Source: Termitomyces sp. T153 (lineage: Eukaryota > Basidiomycota > Agaricomycetes > Agaricales > Lyophyllaceae). Taken from it: a stretch of 64,000 bases of DNA. Positions 31,460-44,408 of this stretch are shown in pieces. Position numbers and translations under genes: made by a program. The stretch covers positions 1 to 64,000 of the forward strand of contig JACKQL020000112.1 of the NCBI GenBank assembly GCA_018296165.2, in the 5' to 3' direction. Every line of letters starts with the position of its first letter. Position 1 is the first letter of the stretch. Below the pieces are notes generated by a model that did no database searches, was not told where the DNA came from, and saw only the letters and a list, made by a program, of their open reading frames with translations.

Positions 31460-33490
31460 ATTTGCCAAACACTGAACAGAATGCAAGGTCATCCTGCAAT
31501 GTTTCTTGCAGATATACCCTTAGGAGCATATCTGGAACCATCAAACTTGGTTCCAAGAAGTATAGAAATCTTGGACTGCACTAATCACTTTAGATTTTTC
31601 AGTGCTGGCTGATCCATTCAGAAACATTTTAAGAGGCACCTTTAAATCAGAATTTGACCCCAATGACTGCTTGATAATGATTCCAAATGCCATTCCTGTT
31701 TCCTATTCAGTGTCCATTGAGCAACAATGGCATCAACATCAATGCCAGTATCAGAAATCTCCATGGATAGTATATCACATGCCATAGCTGTGCCATGTTG
31801 ATGCTCTTCTTTGTTTACAATGCACTGAAGCTATGAAACAGACACAAATAGAACATCAACTCTATTGGAAGGTGTATCTGTCAAGGACCATAAACAGTCT
31901 TTTCATTGTCACATTGTCTTTCATAGTCAGATTGCCATATCTATTCCATACCTTTTGTTCTATCAACCTGTTCCATCAACCTTCAATATTTCCTCATCTG
32001 AGCTATGCATGTATTCTCCCATTGGAGCAATAGGTAACCCTTGTGCACTTGACAACAAGCCTATGTTCTTGGCACTAATCATGGTGCAAAGTACATCATC
32101 TTGCATCCTGTCATACCAAGTCAACTGACACTGGTCAATGCTATCCAAATGGCCCTAATATTATCATCATCTGATTCCATCCCAAGATCATCTTCCAGTT
32201 TGGCACAATTATCCATGAACTCTGCAGGAACATGAAACATCCTCTTCCTTGCCCTTTGATTGGCCCTGTGCAGGGACTTCAAAATGTAATTAGTAATGTG
32301 ATACAAGACTGCTTTAGCTCCTGCCCTTGAATCAATAAACTTGTGATCCATATTGTTTTGCATTGTTTGGAGAATAGTGCTGTTGAAATTGTTCATAAGT
32401 ATGTCAAGACACTGTAGAGTAATTTCTTTGGTTTCATCATCAAATGTTGTTATTGGCATAAAATTATCTTTATCCAAACCAAATCAACAATCACAATCAC
32501 CAGTATTTTCACAATATTTCCAAATGATGTTTATGAATCTGGCATGACTTCACAATGTTGTGTGAACCCATAGCTAAATTTTTCTCCATCACCATATCTT
32601 TCCTATTCAAGCCACAAATACAAGGAGAGTGAACACAGGATGGAATAATGTCAGGTGCCAGGTCAGGCACAGGTGGAACATACATTGTTATGCAATCAAT
32701 CATCTACATAATGGATCAGTTTTTCTTCAAACTCTTTGTCTTTATCTTGCAAGATTGGTTTTTTGATTTCATTGGGATCTAATGTGTCTTTAAGTCCAAA
32801 CAAGCATATGACAATGTAGTTGTCAATCATAACACACCACCCTCACAGTCAACTTGTTTTGGATCAAATCTCAAGAGATAATTGACAAAGGCTTGCATAT
32901 AAAGATGGAAAAATTTTGCAGTCATCATAGGATCTTGGGCTACAAGTAAACTTTGCTCAGCATATTATGGAATCTCAGCTGGTAGAATATTATCTACATC
33001 AATATCTGATCCCAATAAAAACTTGACAGAAAGATTTCTGGAAAGGACCAGTGCAATAAAACCTATAGAACATAGAAATATGAATGAGTCAAGATAATAT
33101 ATAGCCTTAATCAGAATATGAAAGTCAACAAGATCCTTGCTTATGATCCAAATAGTGTGTTTGCTGTCCTGCCTGTGAAGGATGGCCACACTACATTGCC
33201 TCAAATATTGACAAGAGCCTAGTGAGGATCAAAGCATGAATATAAAAAGGTCAGATTGCCAATCAATAGAACAAGATTGCCATTAGAGAAACAAACAGAG
33301 TTAACTTCAGAGAGCATTGGGTCTGTGCACATAAGGAGATAATGTGCAGGAAGAGGAAAAAGAGACATGAGGATATGAGGATTAAGAAAGTTGGAAACAG
33401 TTTTATGTCCACTAAAGAGCACATCAATGAGGGTAAATGGAACATTATCATGTGTAATGTCTGACAAGAAGCTCAACAGATGCATCAAAA
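31460..33490 (-). pseudogene. Helitron relic (Rep/helicase protein)
   Basis: Minus-strand fragments in the right order resemble the large Helitron protein. They are an N-terminal piece (HILMSLFPLPAHYLL, near 33380), a Rep-side segment with AGAKAVLYHITNYILKSL (near 32300), and a PIF1-helicase piece PLKMFLNGSASTEKSKVISA (31590-31640). In the last piece the Walker A motif is degraded. Many stops and shifts are present. Neither Helitron end was located. At 33490 it joins the gypsy relic C directly. Confidence 0.6.
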
Positions 33491-33957
33491 AAGAACAAGG
33501 GGGTGGTGCCTTAGGGCAGTGGCTAAGAATAGGGTCATCTGGAGCTGGAAAAAGCTTGACAACATTGAAGACTGGATGCTGACATAGGCCTGCAGGGAGC
33601 TTGAGTTGCTATGCTAAAGGCCCCACCCTCCTTTCTACTGTGAAGGGCCCAAGGCAAGATATGACAGCTTCTGCAATGGCCTGGTTGTCTTTGTGTCAGA
33701 GCTGTCCAAGTACACACAGTCACTTGGCCTGTATACAGCAGCTAGTATCTGCTGGCAGTCATAGTACCATGCCATATCATCCTTTTCCTTCACCAATGCT
33801 ACCTTTGCCTCCTCCTACACCTTCTTCATCCTTTCTATAAATTTGTTTATGAAGTTGTTTTCTGAGGGATGTGCTCAAGGTTCAAATTCCATGTGAGGGT
33901 GTCTGCCAGTGTCTAGGGAGAATAGAGTCATTGGAGTGGAAGAATGAACATGGTTGT
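33491..33957 (-). pseudogene. Relic C gypsy pol, segment 3 (integrase end)
   Basis: Minus-strand pieces read VHSSTPMTLFSLDTGRHPHM, DMAWYYDCQQILAAVYRPSD, RPLQKLSYLALGPFTVERRV and HPVFNVVKLFPAPDDPI. This is the C-terminal integrase and GPY/F region of a Tf1/sushi-like gypsy element. It continues across element A2 from 47295-48557. The chromodomain expected next is missing; Helitron sequence follows. Confidence 0.75.
33953..33957. repeat. Target-site duplication of element A2 (left)
   Basis: GTTGT precedes the 5' LTR and is repeated at 47290-47294 after the 3' LTR. This fixes the boundaries of A2 and shows that it entered relic C. Confidence 0.9.
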
Positions 33958-36096
33958 TGTCACGACCCGCTCCCTAGACACTGTTCCCAACCCCTCCCAA
34001 GTTCCCATCTAACTCCCCTGAACCCCGCCCACACTTTTGCGCCCACACTGGATAACTCTGACGCTTCTCTGGCAAACCCCAACAGCAACTCCAACACCCT
34101 CTCCATAGCCATCAACACTCCCCCTGAAACCTTCCCCCACTGTTCCTGGCCACGTCATATGTTCCTGACCCCCTACCCTAGTTTACCTGACCTGTCCTGG
34201 AGTATCACGACGTCCTCGGAGTGGCCCATGCCCCCAACTGATCCCATCAGAATACTGCCACGGCCCGCCCTTGGATTGTACCCGACACCTGTCGACTCCG
34301 CACAGCTCCGTTGACTCCCACCACCATATCCACCGCCCTCCGGGGTACCCAGTAGTCAGTATATAAGTCATAGAATAACTCCTTGAACTTTAGTCTTGAT
34401 ATTACATTTACCAGTTTCCTATGTTTTGTCTCTCGTCTTGTCTCTGTTTCTGTTTTTAAGTTTTGAATCTATCTTTTTCCTCAGTCTCGTCTCGTCTCCG
34501 TCTTGTCTTGACTGTACATATTTCCTTTGTTCTTCTAAGTTCCTCTTGCTCCCTACATCAGTACAAACTCCGCGCACGCGCCACGACCCAAACATTCTTA
34601 TGACAACTCTGACCCTCGCTCCCTGCTCGGCCCCGGGACCCATCAAGCCCGGGTAATCCCCTATCCAACTCCAGCCCCGCCCCCATCACTCGAGAAGCCT
34701 CCGCTCACCCTGCAATCTATTAGTGCACCCACAAACTAGCCCTGACACCTGCCCTGGGTCAACAACCAATACCTTTGGTCTTAGACTTCTCTGGGCCATT
34801 CAGGACTTGCTCGGGCCATTTTCCCTAGAACCCCCTTGCAAGCCCTCCACCTCCGCTCCAACTCCGGATGCCTGTGTCAGGTTCCGCTGACCTCGGGGGC
34901 TCAGCTGCACTGGGCAAGTCCTTACTAGGCAGGCGTGATCCCCTTGCACTGGCAACCAAACACTCGAAAGCGTTCCGGGCACTGATGGCTTGTATGGATA
35001 GTCAGTGGGATGTGATCCGGGCAGACCCGGGGAGGTCTGGAGAAGTCGGATTGCAAGGAAACGGGACGGTCTTGGCGGGGTTCAGACAGAAGACCGTAGG
35101 GGAGATTTGCAGAAGCAAAGGAGTAGGCGGCTATGTGATCAATGGGAGTGGAGCTGGGGTTTGATGGGAGATCAATTGGATTTGATGGAGTCCGGGACCG
35201 AGTGAAGAGCAAGGTTCGGACCTGGTGAAAGAGTGTCAGGGTTCATGATTGTAATCGCGGAGTTCATGAGGTTGTTAGGGTTGATGAAGACTTGGGCACA
35301 GCGGTCGGACGGAGTCACCAAGACAGTGTCAGACAAAATGATATGGAACAAGAGTAGATTTGAGTGGAGGTACGAAACAATAACGAGAATGATAACAAAA
35401 TGGAGACAAGACAAGACCAGGAGACTGAGATAAGACTGGGAGACTGAGAGTGAGGAAAACGAAACACAAAACACAAAGCACGAAACATGAGAAGGAAACA
35501 ATCAGACCATAGGTAACGTTAAGCAATATCAAGACTAGAGTACGAAGAGCTACTCGACGGTTTATATACTGACTACTGGAGAACTTCAGGGTACGTTGGC
35601 TGTGGCGGTGGGGCTTGGTGGAGCTCAATGGAGTGGGCAGGTGTCGGTTGTGATCGAGGATCGGGCCGTGCTGATACGTTGATGGGATCATTTGGGAACG
35701 CAGGTTGCCCCGAGGTTGTTGTGATACTCCGGAATGGGTTGGAGGAACCAGGGTGTTAAGTTGGTGATGGGTGGTGAAGATCGGGAACAGCAGGGGTGGT
35801 TCTTGGGGTTCGGGAGATCCAGGGTAAGTGTCAGTGGCTGCAGGGAAGGCATTGAAGTTGGCCAGGGGGCTGTCGGAGTTAGCCGGGGTTGCATCGGGGC
35901 TAACCGAAATAGGCGTGGGGCATGGGTGGCAGTTTGGCGGAGCATCAGGGGTTTTTGGGGAATCGGGGGGTTGCTGGATGATGTGCGGGGGTCCAGGGGA
36001 CGGGTCGTGACAGCCTGGTCATAAGCGCAGGATATCACGTCCGCCTAGTAAGGACTCGCCAGTGTACTGAGCCCCCGTCATCAGTGGAACCTGACA
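33958..36096 (+). repeat. 5' LTR of A2, split by a solo LTR
   Basis: The LTR runs 33958-34874 and resumes at 36018-36096, about 996 bp in total. It contains TATATAA (near 34360) and AGTCTTGATATTA (34392-34404). The uninterrupted 3' LTR at 46296-47289 confirms the join. Differences between the two LTRs near their starts are nearly all at CpG. Confidence 0.9.
34875..36012 (-). repeat. Family-B solo LTR inserted in the A2 5' LTR
   Basis: An 1138-bp LTR (TGTCAGG...GTGACA) flanked by TSD GCCTG (34870-34874 and 36013-36017). No internal region follows, so it is a product of LTR-LTR recombination. It carries the TATA box and the start motif in minus orientation (AATATCAAGACT near 35525). Confidence 0.92.
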
Positions 36097-36109
36097 TAAT
36101 ATCAAGACT
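36097..36109 (+). promoter_or_regulatory. Primer-binding site of A2
   Basis: TAATATCAAGACT directly follows the 5' LTR and is exactly complementary to AGTCTTGATATTA at 34392-34404, as in A1. Confidence 0.75.
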
Positions 36110-36128
36110 CCCCCTTACCCCATTCTCG

Positions 36129-38639
36129 ATGTCTGTGTTTAACCCTGTGTACAACCCCATCGGTTACCCAACCGACGCCTATGGCCAACCCCTACTGGAA
36201 AATCCCTACACCCCCTTCTACCCAGGTCCCTTTGCAGATCAGTACGTGCCCCGTCACTGGACCCCTGACCCCAACCAGGCATTCTACGCCCCCTCCATCA
36301 GCCAGGGAATACCCCCGGGCTGGCGCCGCCCTCCCACATTCCACGCCGATGGCAACAACCCCCGTATCAACCCCGGAGGATACTCCGCAGCACCCCCCAA
36401 CCCTGCCTACCTCCCCCCCGCCCATTACTATGCGTACCCAATCCCTGCTGCAGCCCCAGTCCCTCCGGAGGCCACGGATAACTATTCCCCCCCCCGCCCA
36501 CCATTTGCCGCTCAAACACCTCCTTCTCCTAGGCAGCAAAGGATTGAAGCCTATGCCCAGCAACGCGACAAAGTCCTCCGCTTCCTCCGCCTGTCCCCTG
36601 CAGAATTCGCAAGGCGTACCTGCACCCTCCTCACCAACCTAGGCTACCCCAACGCCTCCGCAACCCTGGAGGTCTGGGCGGATCGACTCCTCAACTTCCA
36701 CAAATGCTACCTACAAGGGAACCTCCCAGAGAATACGCAAGGCACCCTGGGCATCGATGACAACTTACGGAACAAGCTCCACGCCTTGGTCGAAGAAATC
36801 CACACTAGCCTGAACCCCCGCCCCTTCGAAGACCCTCTGGATCCCGCCTGCTCCTTCCACGTGCAACGCGAGGAACCCATCGGGACACAAAATGAAGCCC
36901 CATCTTCCGTTCCCCGTCAGCAGGAAGAACTCAACGCGGCCTCCAGCATCTTGAGGAACCTCAACCCCGTGGAGGGGTTGTTCGACCAACCCGCTGCCCA
37001 CACCCTGGCCCTCTCCACCCGGCCCCGGGCCAGCTCGGTGCCCAGCGCCTTCCAAACCTGGGACCAACCCACTGTCCCCGAACTCTGCTCCCAACGACCG
37101 CCCTTACGTGTCGACGATGACAACAGGACCCTCTCCTCTATCGACGAGCCGGGCAACCCCGCCAACAAACACCCCCTGCGCAATGGGCCCCAATGAGACT
37201 GACCCCCCCACTTCAATCTCCGCGCCCCTCGTAGCAATGCCCCTCTGCCCCGTCCCAACACCCCAGTTCCCCCATGACAGCCCATGGGCCCCGGGGCGCC
37301 CCGACTCCCTCTTTCTGTCAACCCCTCTCATCCCCCGCCCACCCCGATGCCTAATCCCCCCACCGACGTCAACTATTTCGGACCCCCAAACCCCGGAGGA
37401 CCCCCTCCCCCTCGATGGGCCCCAGGGCCCACCCCAGGTAGCGTGGGTCAAAACCCCGGTGGAGGACCACCCAATGGCGGACCCCCTGGAGGATGGGGCC
37501 CAGCAATGGACAACTTTCCCCCCCAGCGCGGAAACGGAAATCACTACTACTACTACTACAACGCCAGACCCCCACCTCAAACTCAAAACTCACAGGACAA
37601 TACCCACAATGCACTGGCCTGGGAGGGTAAACTCAACATCCAGAAGCCCAAACCCTTCACCGGCCATGACCCTCGGAAGTGGTGAATCTTCCTGACTCAG
37701 TGTTTAACTATGTTCCAAGCTAAGCCCATCACCTTTCAGCTTGAGAGCTCACAAGTAGCATTCGCCACATCATACTTACAGGGCATCGCCTTCGACCACT
37801 ACACTGCACTACTCCGGTTTGACCCAAACAATCCCGTACTCTCCAATTGGCTCGCTTTCACCCAAGAGTTCTTGAGTAAGTTTGGTGTCTTTGACACCGT
37901 AGCGGAGGCGGAGGAAAATCTCTTCAACCTCTGAATGCGCGACAACAAACGCTTCATGACCTTTATCGTATGATTTGAATGAGAGGCCTACGAGACCAGC
38001 TGGAATTACAACGCCCTCCGGTTTGCCCTCCGCCGTGCCCTACCACAACGGATCAAGGACGTCCTTTGCCTCGTGCCCAAGCAAACCACCTACGACGGGT
38101 ACAAGGCACTTGTTACCCAGGTCGACCAACATTACTGGGAAGACTGCAGCAAAAACACGGTGCCCCGGACCTCTTGGAACACCTCCGGTAACACCAACTG
38201 GCAGGCCGGAGCAACCAATGGCATTTGATCCTCAATCCCTGCTAACCCTGCCAACCCCACACCCCGCTTCCCTCTGGGCTGAGGAGTCCCCAACACCAAC
38301 CGACCCCCGGGGCAGCGCCCACCCACCCAGCTCAACACCGCCAACCTCCAGGACACCCCAGTACCCCTGGATACCAACCCCAATGACCACGATGACATCC
38401 CAGACCCCGCCAATAATCAAGAAGCCCTATGCGCGAACAGAATCCGGGACAGCCTGTGGATCAATGTGCCGGAGGAAACGCAGGAGAAATGGCGGAGGGA
38501 GGGTGCATGCATCCTATGTGGTGAGCAGGGACACTTTATTCGCAGTTGTCCTAAACAACAGGTGATGGGATGCGCCGTGTGGACGATTGACAGAGAGGAC
38601 TGTAACTACCAGTTCACGGAAAACAAGTCAGCGGTTTAG
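36129..38639 (+). pseudogene. gag: Broken gag of element A2
   Basis: Collinear with A1 gag from MSVFNPVYNPIGYPTDAY to the CCHC knuckle (ILCGEQGHF, near 38515) and the stop at 38639. Stops arise at CGA-to-TGA sites: after GPQ (37194), after DPRKW (37683) and after NLFNL (37932), with more near 37970. The poly-Tyr run is kept (37540-37560). Confidence 0.9.
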
Positions 38640-41600
38640 GTCTGGAAGACGCACTAGACTGTGGACCATACCCCGACGTCTTCTCCACCCCAGCCCCACT
38701 CCTCCGCACAACGGTACTCACCCCGGATAACCCCCCAGCACACCTCCCCTCCCACTCGTCCACAAACCTCCTCCTCTGCACCACTCTCCCCTTCACCGAC
38801 AAACTTGTCCCCACACTAGTCAACAGTGGCGCCACCAATAACTTCGTTGACAAATCCCTGACGGCACTCACCCCACAACCTCTCCATTGCCTCCCCGCCC
38901 CGATCCCCCTCAAACTCTTTGACGGAGACTCTACCCCAGCGGGAGACATCACTCATTGTCTAGAAATGACCATGACCTTTGCCGACGGACAACAGCAAGA
39001 ACTCCGACTACTTGTCACAAAATTACACTCCTCCGCCCCCGTTGTCCTAGGGTTCTCATGGCTCTGCTCCACCAATCCCCATGTTGATTGGCCCAGTCTC
39101 ACCCTCCGCCTCGACCGGGACGACCCCACTGACTCCAGGCTGGTACCCTTCGATGTCTCACCCCCCTCCGAGAACTCTGAGACCACAATCAACCAACCCC
39201 GGACCCCTCCACAACTTTGCTCTAGGTCTGCACAGTTGTTCATCATCTATGTCTGACTTGGTGGCTCGCTCAAGGTACTCCCCGCCCTCATAGACAGCGG
39301 CGCCTCCAGTGTCTTTGTCAGCAACCAGCTCGATCTCCAACACAACGACCTTGACAAACCCCTCGAGCTCCAACTCTTCAATGGGAGCCCCGCCATGACA
39401 AGAATCACGCAGTACCACGACAACACCCTCACCCTCGATAACGACCTGCAATTCCAGGCCCGACTCCTCGTTACCCAACTACCCCCATTGACCCCGATCG
39501 TGCTTGGACTCCCGTGGCTGCAAGACGTTAATCCCGACATCAACTGGAAGAACCTCACCATGCAATTCCTCGGCCCTGAAGCAAGCTTAGCGGCCGCCAT
39601 CCACCTCTGCCTCCAGTCTATCTCTGATCTCAACGTTCCCCGCCCTGACACCATCACCTCTGGAACGACTCAGGATTCCCCAACCCCTGACGCCAACCCC
39701 AATGGAGAAAGAAGCACAACTCCATCTCGATCACCCTCAGACAAATTACAACAGCTGCCCCCCAACATACCCCGAAATCAATATAAGGGCCTGCGCTACC
39801 CTGACCAGCAATGCCCGAAGCCCCCGACCAACCCTGACGTCACCCCGGACCTGACTGTTACACCTACGGTACCTAACCCCGTCAACCCCAGAGACCTTGA
39901 CATCAAAATCATTGGTGCCGTCCCCTTCGCGCGCCTCCTATGAGAAGGCACCCCTGCCTTCCAGTTGCAAGTCACGCCAGCCCTACCCGAGGAATACCTC
40001 CGCGCAGGGACTACCATGCCAGAAAGCAAGACAGAGGAACAGATCCTATCCAAAGTAGTTCCCCCAGAGTATCATGAGTTTGCTGACGTGTTCTCCGAAG
40101 GAAGTGCCAAGGAACTCCCTCTGCACTGCTCCTACAACCACAAGATCGACCTCGAAGAAGGTACCTCACCCCCGTTTGGCAAGATCTACAACATGTCCGA
40201 AATCGAGCTCCAGGCCCTGAAGGAATACCTCGACGACATGCTTGGCAAAGGTTTCATATGCCTGTCGATCTCCATGGCTGGCGCCCCAGTTCTGTTTGCC
40301 AAGAAAAAAGACGGATCCCTCTGACTCTGTGTGGACTATCGGGGACTCAACAAAGTCACCAAAAAGAACCGGTACCCCCTCCCCTGAATTGGAGACCTTG
40401 TTGATTGTCTTTGCAGCGCCAAGATTTACACAAAAATCGACCTCCATTCTGGCTACAACAATGTCCGATCGCCCCGGGACATGAATGGAAGACCGCCTTT
40501 CACACCCGCTATGGCCTCTTTGAGTATCTCGTAATGCCCTTCGGAATGACTAACTCCCCCGCCACCTTCCAGTACTTCATGAACAACATCTTCCATGACA
40601 TGAACAACGTTTTTGTCATCATATATTTGGACGATATCCTGATCTACTCAAATTTGCTGGCGGAGCATTTGGAGCACGTCCACCATGTCTTGGAACAACT
40701 CTGAGAATATCACCTTCACGCTAAACCTGAGAAGTGCTCCTTCCACACAACGGAAGTTGAATATCTCGGAGTCATTGTCACCCCCGACGGTGTGCGCATG
40801 GACCCCGCCAAGGTCGACACGATACTCAACTGGCCCTCCCCGTGGAACGTCAAGGAGGTACAGTCATTCTTGGGGTTTGCTAACTTCTATCACCACTTCA
40901 TCGACAACTACTCTGGGATCACCAAACCCCTCAACTGACTCACATGGAAGGACACCCCTTGGGACTGGGACAGCAAGTGCCGGAGCATATTCCTCCTCCT
41001 GAAGAAGGCCTTCACCTCCACTCTGGTCCTCCACCATTTTGACCCCTCCCTACTGATTGTGCTTGAATGTGACGCCTCCGACTATGCTATCACCGGGATA
41101 CTCTCCCAGTCGGACTCGGGAGGCAAGGATCTCCGCCCCATCGCCTTCTACACCTGATCAATGATCCCAGTGGAACTCAACTACAATATTTATGACAAGG
41201 AACTCCTCGCAATTGTCGAAGCCTTTCATCAGTGGCGGGCCTACCTCAAGGGGTCCCCACACCGCATCCAAGTCTACTCCAATCACAACAACCTGCAATA
41301 TTTCACAACCATGAAACAGCTCAGCTGCCGCCAGGCTCGATGGTCCAAAACCCTTTCGGAGTATGATTTTACTATTCACTACCGCCCTGGGCGACTCGGC
41401 GCAAAGCCTGACACCCTCACTCGGAGACCTGACGTGTATCCAAAGAAATCGTTCAAAACCAAACGAAATGCATTCAACCATCGAGTGGTAATCCCACCCG
41501 AACATCTACATGCCGTGCTGATTTTAAACAAAGAAGGAATCCTCCAGCAAATCAGGAATTCACCCCTGGACCCCTTCTTCAACCAGCATGACCCCCGCAA

Positions 41601-42993
41601 CAACCCCGACAAGTTGAGCGTAGACAACCCCTTTTTGCTATCCCTGGACCACCGCCTCCTGCTCCGGAGTGGACAAATCTATGCCCCAGACCACAAGTCC
41701 ATTTGCCTTGACATACTCTGACAGCACCACGATCACAAACTCCGGGGGCACCCAGGAATTCATAAGACCCTTCAACTCATCTCCTGGACTTATTTTTGGC
41801 CAGGAATGAAGAAGGACATCACACAATACGTAAGGGCCTGCGAACCCTGCCTACGGGCCAAAGTACCCCACCACTGCCCCCATGGATTACTGAAACCCCT
41901 CCCCATTGGTCGCCGCCCCTGGTCCTCAATATTGATGGATCATATCGTCGAACTCCCTGACTCCAAAGGTTTCGACGCAATCCTTGTCGTTGTCTGTCAC
42001 CTTACTAAACAAGCCCTCTTCATCCCCTGCCACACCACTGACACTGCTCCGGACTTCACCAAACTATTTCTCGAACACGTATTCTCCAAACACGGACTTC
42101 CCGACGACATTGTCTCTGACCGCAGACCCCTATTTGTATCCCATTTTTGGCAATTGCTGTGCAAGGCACTCGAAATCAAAACCAGCCTCTCTACCGCCTA
42201 TCACCCGGAAACTGACGGACAAACCAAATGCGTAAACCAGACATTAGAACAGTATCTTCGCCTCTATGTTAACTATTTACAGAATGACTGGTGTGCGGAG
42301 CTTCCCCTCACCAAATTCACCTATAACAACATGCCTCACTCTGCCACCAGAGTTTCCCCCTTTTACGCCAACAAGGGCTACAATCCCCAACTCACGCTGT
42401 CCCTCAAAGACATCCCTTTCCACGTTGCCCACGAGGTCGCCAAGGACCTCCAATCCCTCCACCAATACCTCCGGGACAAGATTGACACTGCCAACCAAGC
42501 CTACTCCAAGCACACCAATGCCTGTTGCAAGCCAACCCCCAACTGGCCCCCTGGCACCTTTGTCTGGCTTGACCAGCAGAATCTCAAGACCTGGAGGCCT
42601 TCCATCAAACTTGACCACAAATGCCTCGGCCCATTCAAGGTCCTCCAAAAGGTCTCCACCCATGCTTACAAGCTCAACCTGCCTCTGGGCCTGAAGGACC
42701 TCCACCCTGTGTTCCACGTTTGACTCCTTGAAAAGCACGCTCCAGTCCCCTTCCCCAGCCAACACCCCAGCCGACCGCCCCCCGTTGAAGTCAAGGACGA
42801 GTATCACTATGAGGTTGATGAGATCCTCGACTCCTGGATAGTCCATGGCCGACTCCAGTACTTGGTCCGCTGGAAGGGCTATGGACCTGAGGACAACATG
42901 TGGGAACCTCAAAAGAACCTCGACAGAGCCCCCGACGAACTCCGGGACTTCCACCGACAAAATCCCGCCAAGCCCCGGAACCCCCAGGACTGA
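38640..42993 (+). pseudogene. pol: Broken pol of element A2
   Basis: All A1 pol domains can be followed. The first protease aspartate has become asparagine (NSGAT, near 38823); the second keeps DSGAS (near 39295). TGA stops occur near 39254, 39941, 40322 and 40702. A one-base deletion near 40468 shifts the RT frame. The RT YLDD (near 40626), integrase and chromodomain remain recognisable. The A1 start ATG corresponds to GTA here. A proline/serine-rich insert of about 200 nt separates protease 2 from RT. Confidence 0.9.
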
Positions 42994-43248
42994 CCCAACA
43001 CAGATGGCAGTAGTGGGCGTAACCCCCACCTCTGGGTTCACCAGGGATTCAACTCCCACCAGTACTCTCCTACGTGTTTTCACTTACTCCTCTCCTTGCT
43101 CTATCTGAAACTTCCCACACTCAGCAGAAGGACCAGAGAATGTATAGTGACAAGCGGTGAATGTACATATCAAACAAGAATGGACAGAGAACAATTCAAC
43201 AACGGGGTCCAAGTTCCCCTCACCCCTCCTCCTCCTCCAACCCTAACC

Positions 43249-44408
43249 TGTCAGGTTCCGCTGACCCCAGGGGCTCAGCTGCACTGGGCGAGTCCTTACT
43301 AGGCGGGCGTGATCCCCTTGCACTGGTAACCAAACACTCGAAGACGTTCCGGGCCATGGTGGCTCATGCGGGTAGTTGGGGGGATGTGATCCAGACAGAT
43401 CCGAGGAGGTCTGGAGAAGTCGGATTGTGAGGAAACGAGACGGTCTTGGCGGGGTTCAGGCAGAAGGCCGTACGGGGGTTTGCGGAGGCAAAGGATGAGG
43501 CAGCTGTGTGATCAGTGGGAGCGGAGCCGGGTTTTGATGGGAGATCATTTGGAGCTGATGGAGTCCGGGACCGAGCAAAGAGCGAGGTTCGGACCTGGTA
43601 AAGGAGTGTCGGGGTTCATAATCGTAATTGCGGAGTTTGTGAGGTTGTTAAGGTTGATGAAGACTTGGGCACAATGATTGGACGGAGTCACCGAGACAGC
43701 GTCAGATGAAATGGGATGGTGTTGATATGGGACAAGAGTAGATTCGAATAGAGATACGAAACGATAACGAGAACAATAACGAAATGGAGACGAGACAAGA
43801 CCAGGAGACTGAGATGAGACCGGGAGACTGAGATTAGACCGGGAGACTGAGATAAGAAAATGAGACACAAAACACAAAACATGAAAAGGAAACAATCAGA
43901 CCATAGGTAACGTTAAGCAATATCAAGACTAGGGTACAAAGAGCTACTTGATGACTTATATACTGACTACTGGAGGACTTTGGGGTATGTCGGCTGTGGC
44001 GGCAGGGCTTGGCGGAGCTTGACGGAGGGGGCGGGTGTTGGTTGTGATCGAGGATCGTGCCACGCTGATACGTTGATGGGATCATTGGAGAATGCGGGTT
44101 GCCCTGAGGTTGTTGTGATACTCCGAAATAGGTCGGAGGAACCAGGGTGTTGAGTTGATGATGGGTGGCAAAGATTGGGAACAGCGGGGGTGGTTCTCGG
44201 GGTTCGGGAGGCCCAGGGTAAGTGTCAGTGGCTGCGGGGCAGGCACCAAAGTTGGCCAGGGGGCCATCAGAGTTAGCTGGGGAGGCGTCGGAGTTAGCCG
44301 AAGTAGGCACGGGGCATGGGCGGAAGTTCGGCGGAGCATTGGGGGTCCCTTTGGGGGTTCGGGGGGTTGATGGACGATGTGCAGGGTTTCGGGGAATGGG
44401 TCATGACA
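43249..44408 (-). repeat. Family-B solo LTR inserted in the A2 antisense gene
   Basis: An 1160-bp LTR with TSD TAACC (43244-43248 and 44409-44413). By comparison with A1 (near 2865-2872) the site lies in the last codons of the antisense gene, so it separates those codons from the rest. It contains about three units of the 19-bp LTR minisatellite. Confidence 0.92.

Noticed and set aside
33866..33900. B-box-like GGTTCAAATTCC, with an A-box-like string near 33515, as a SINE
   Set aside because: Both strings fall inside decayed gypsy relic C coding sequence in the expected protein order, so they are coincidental.
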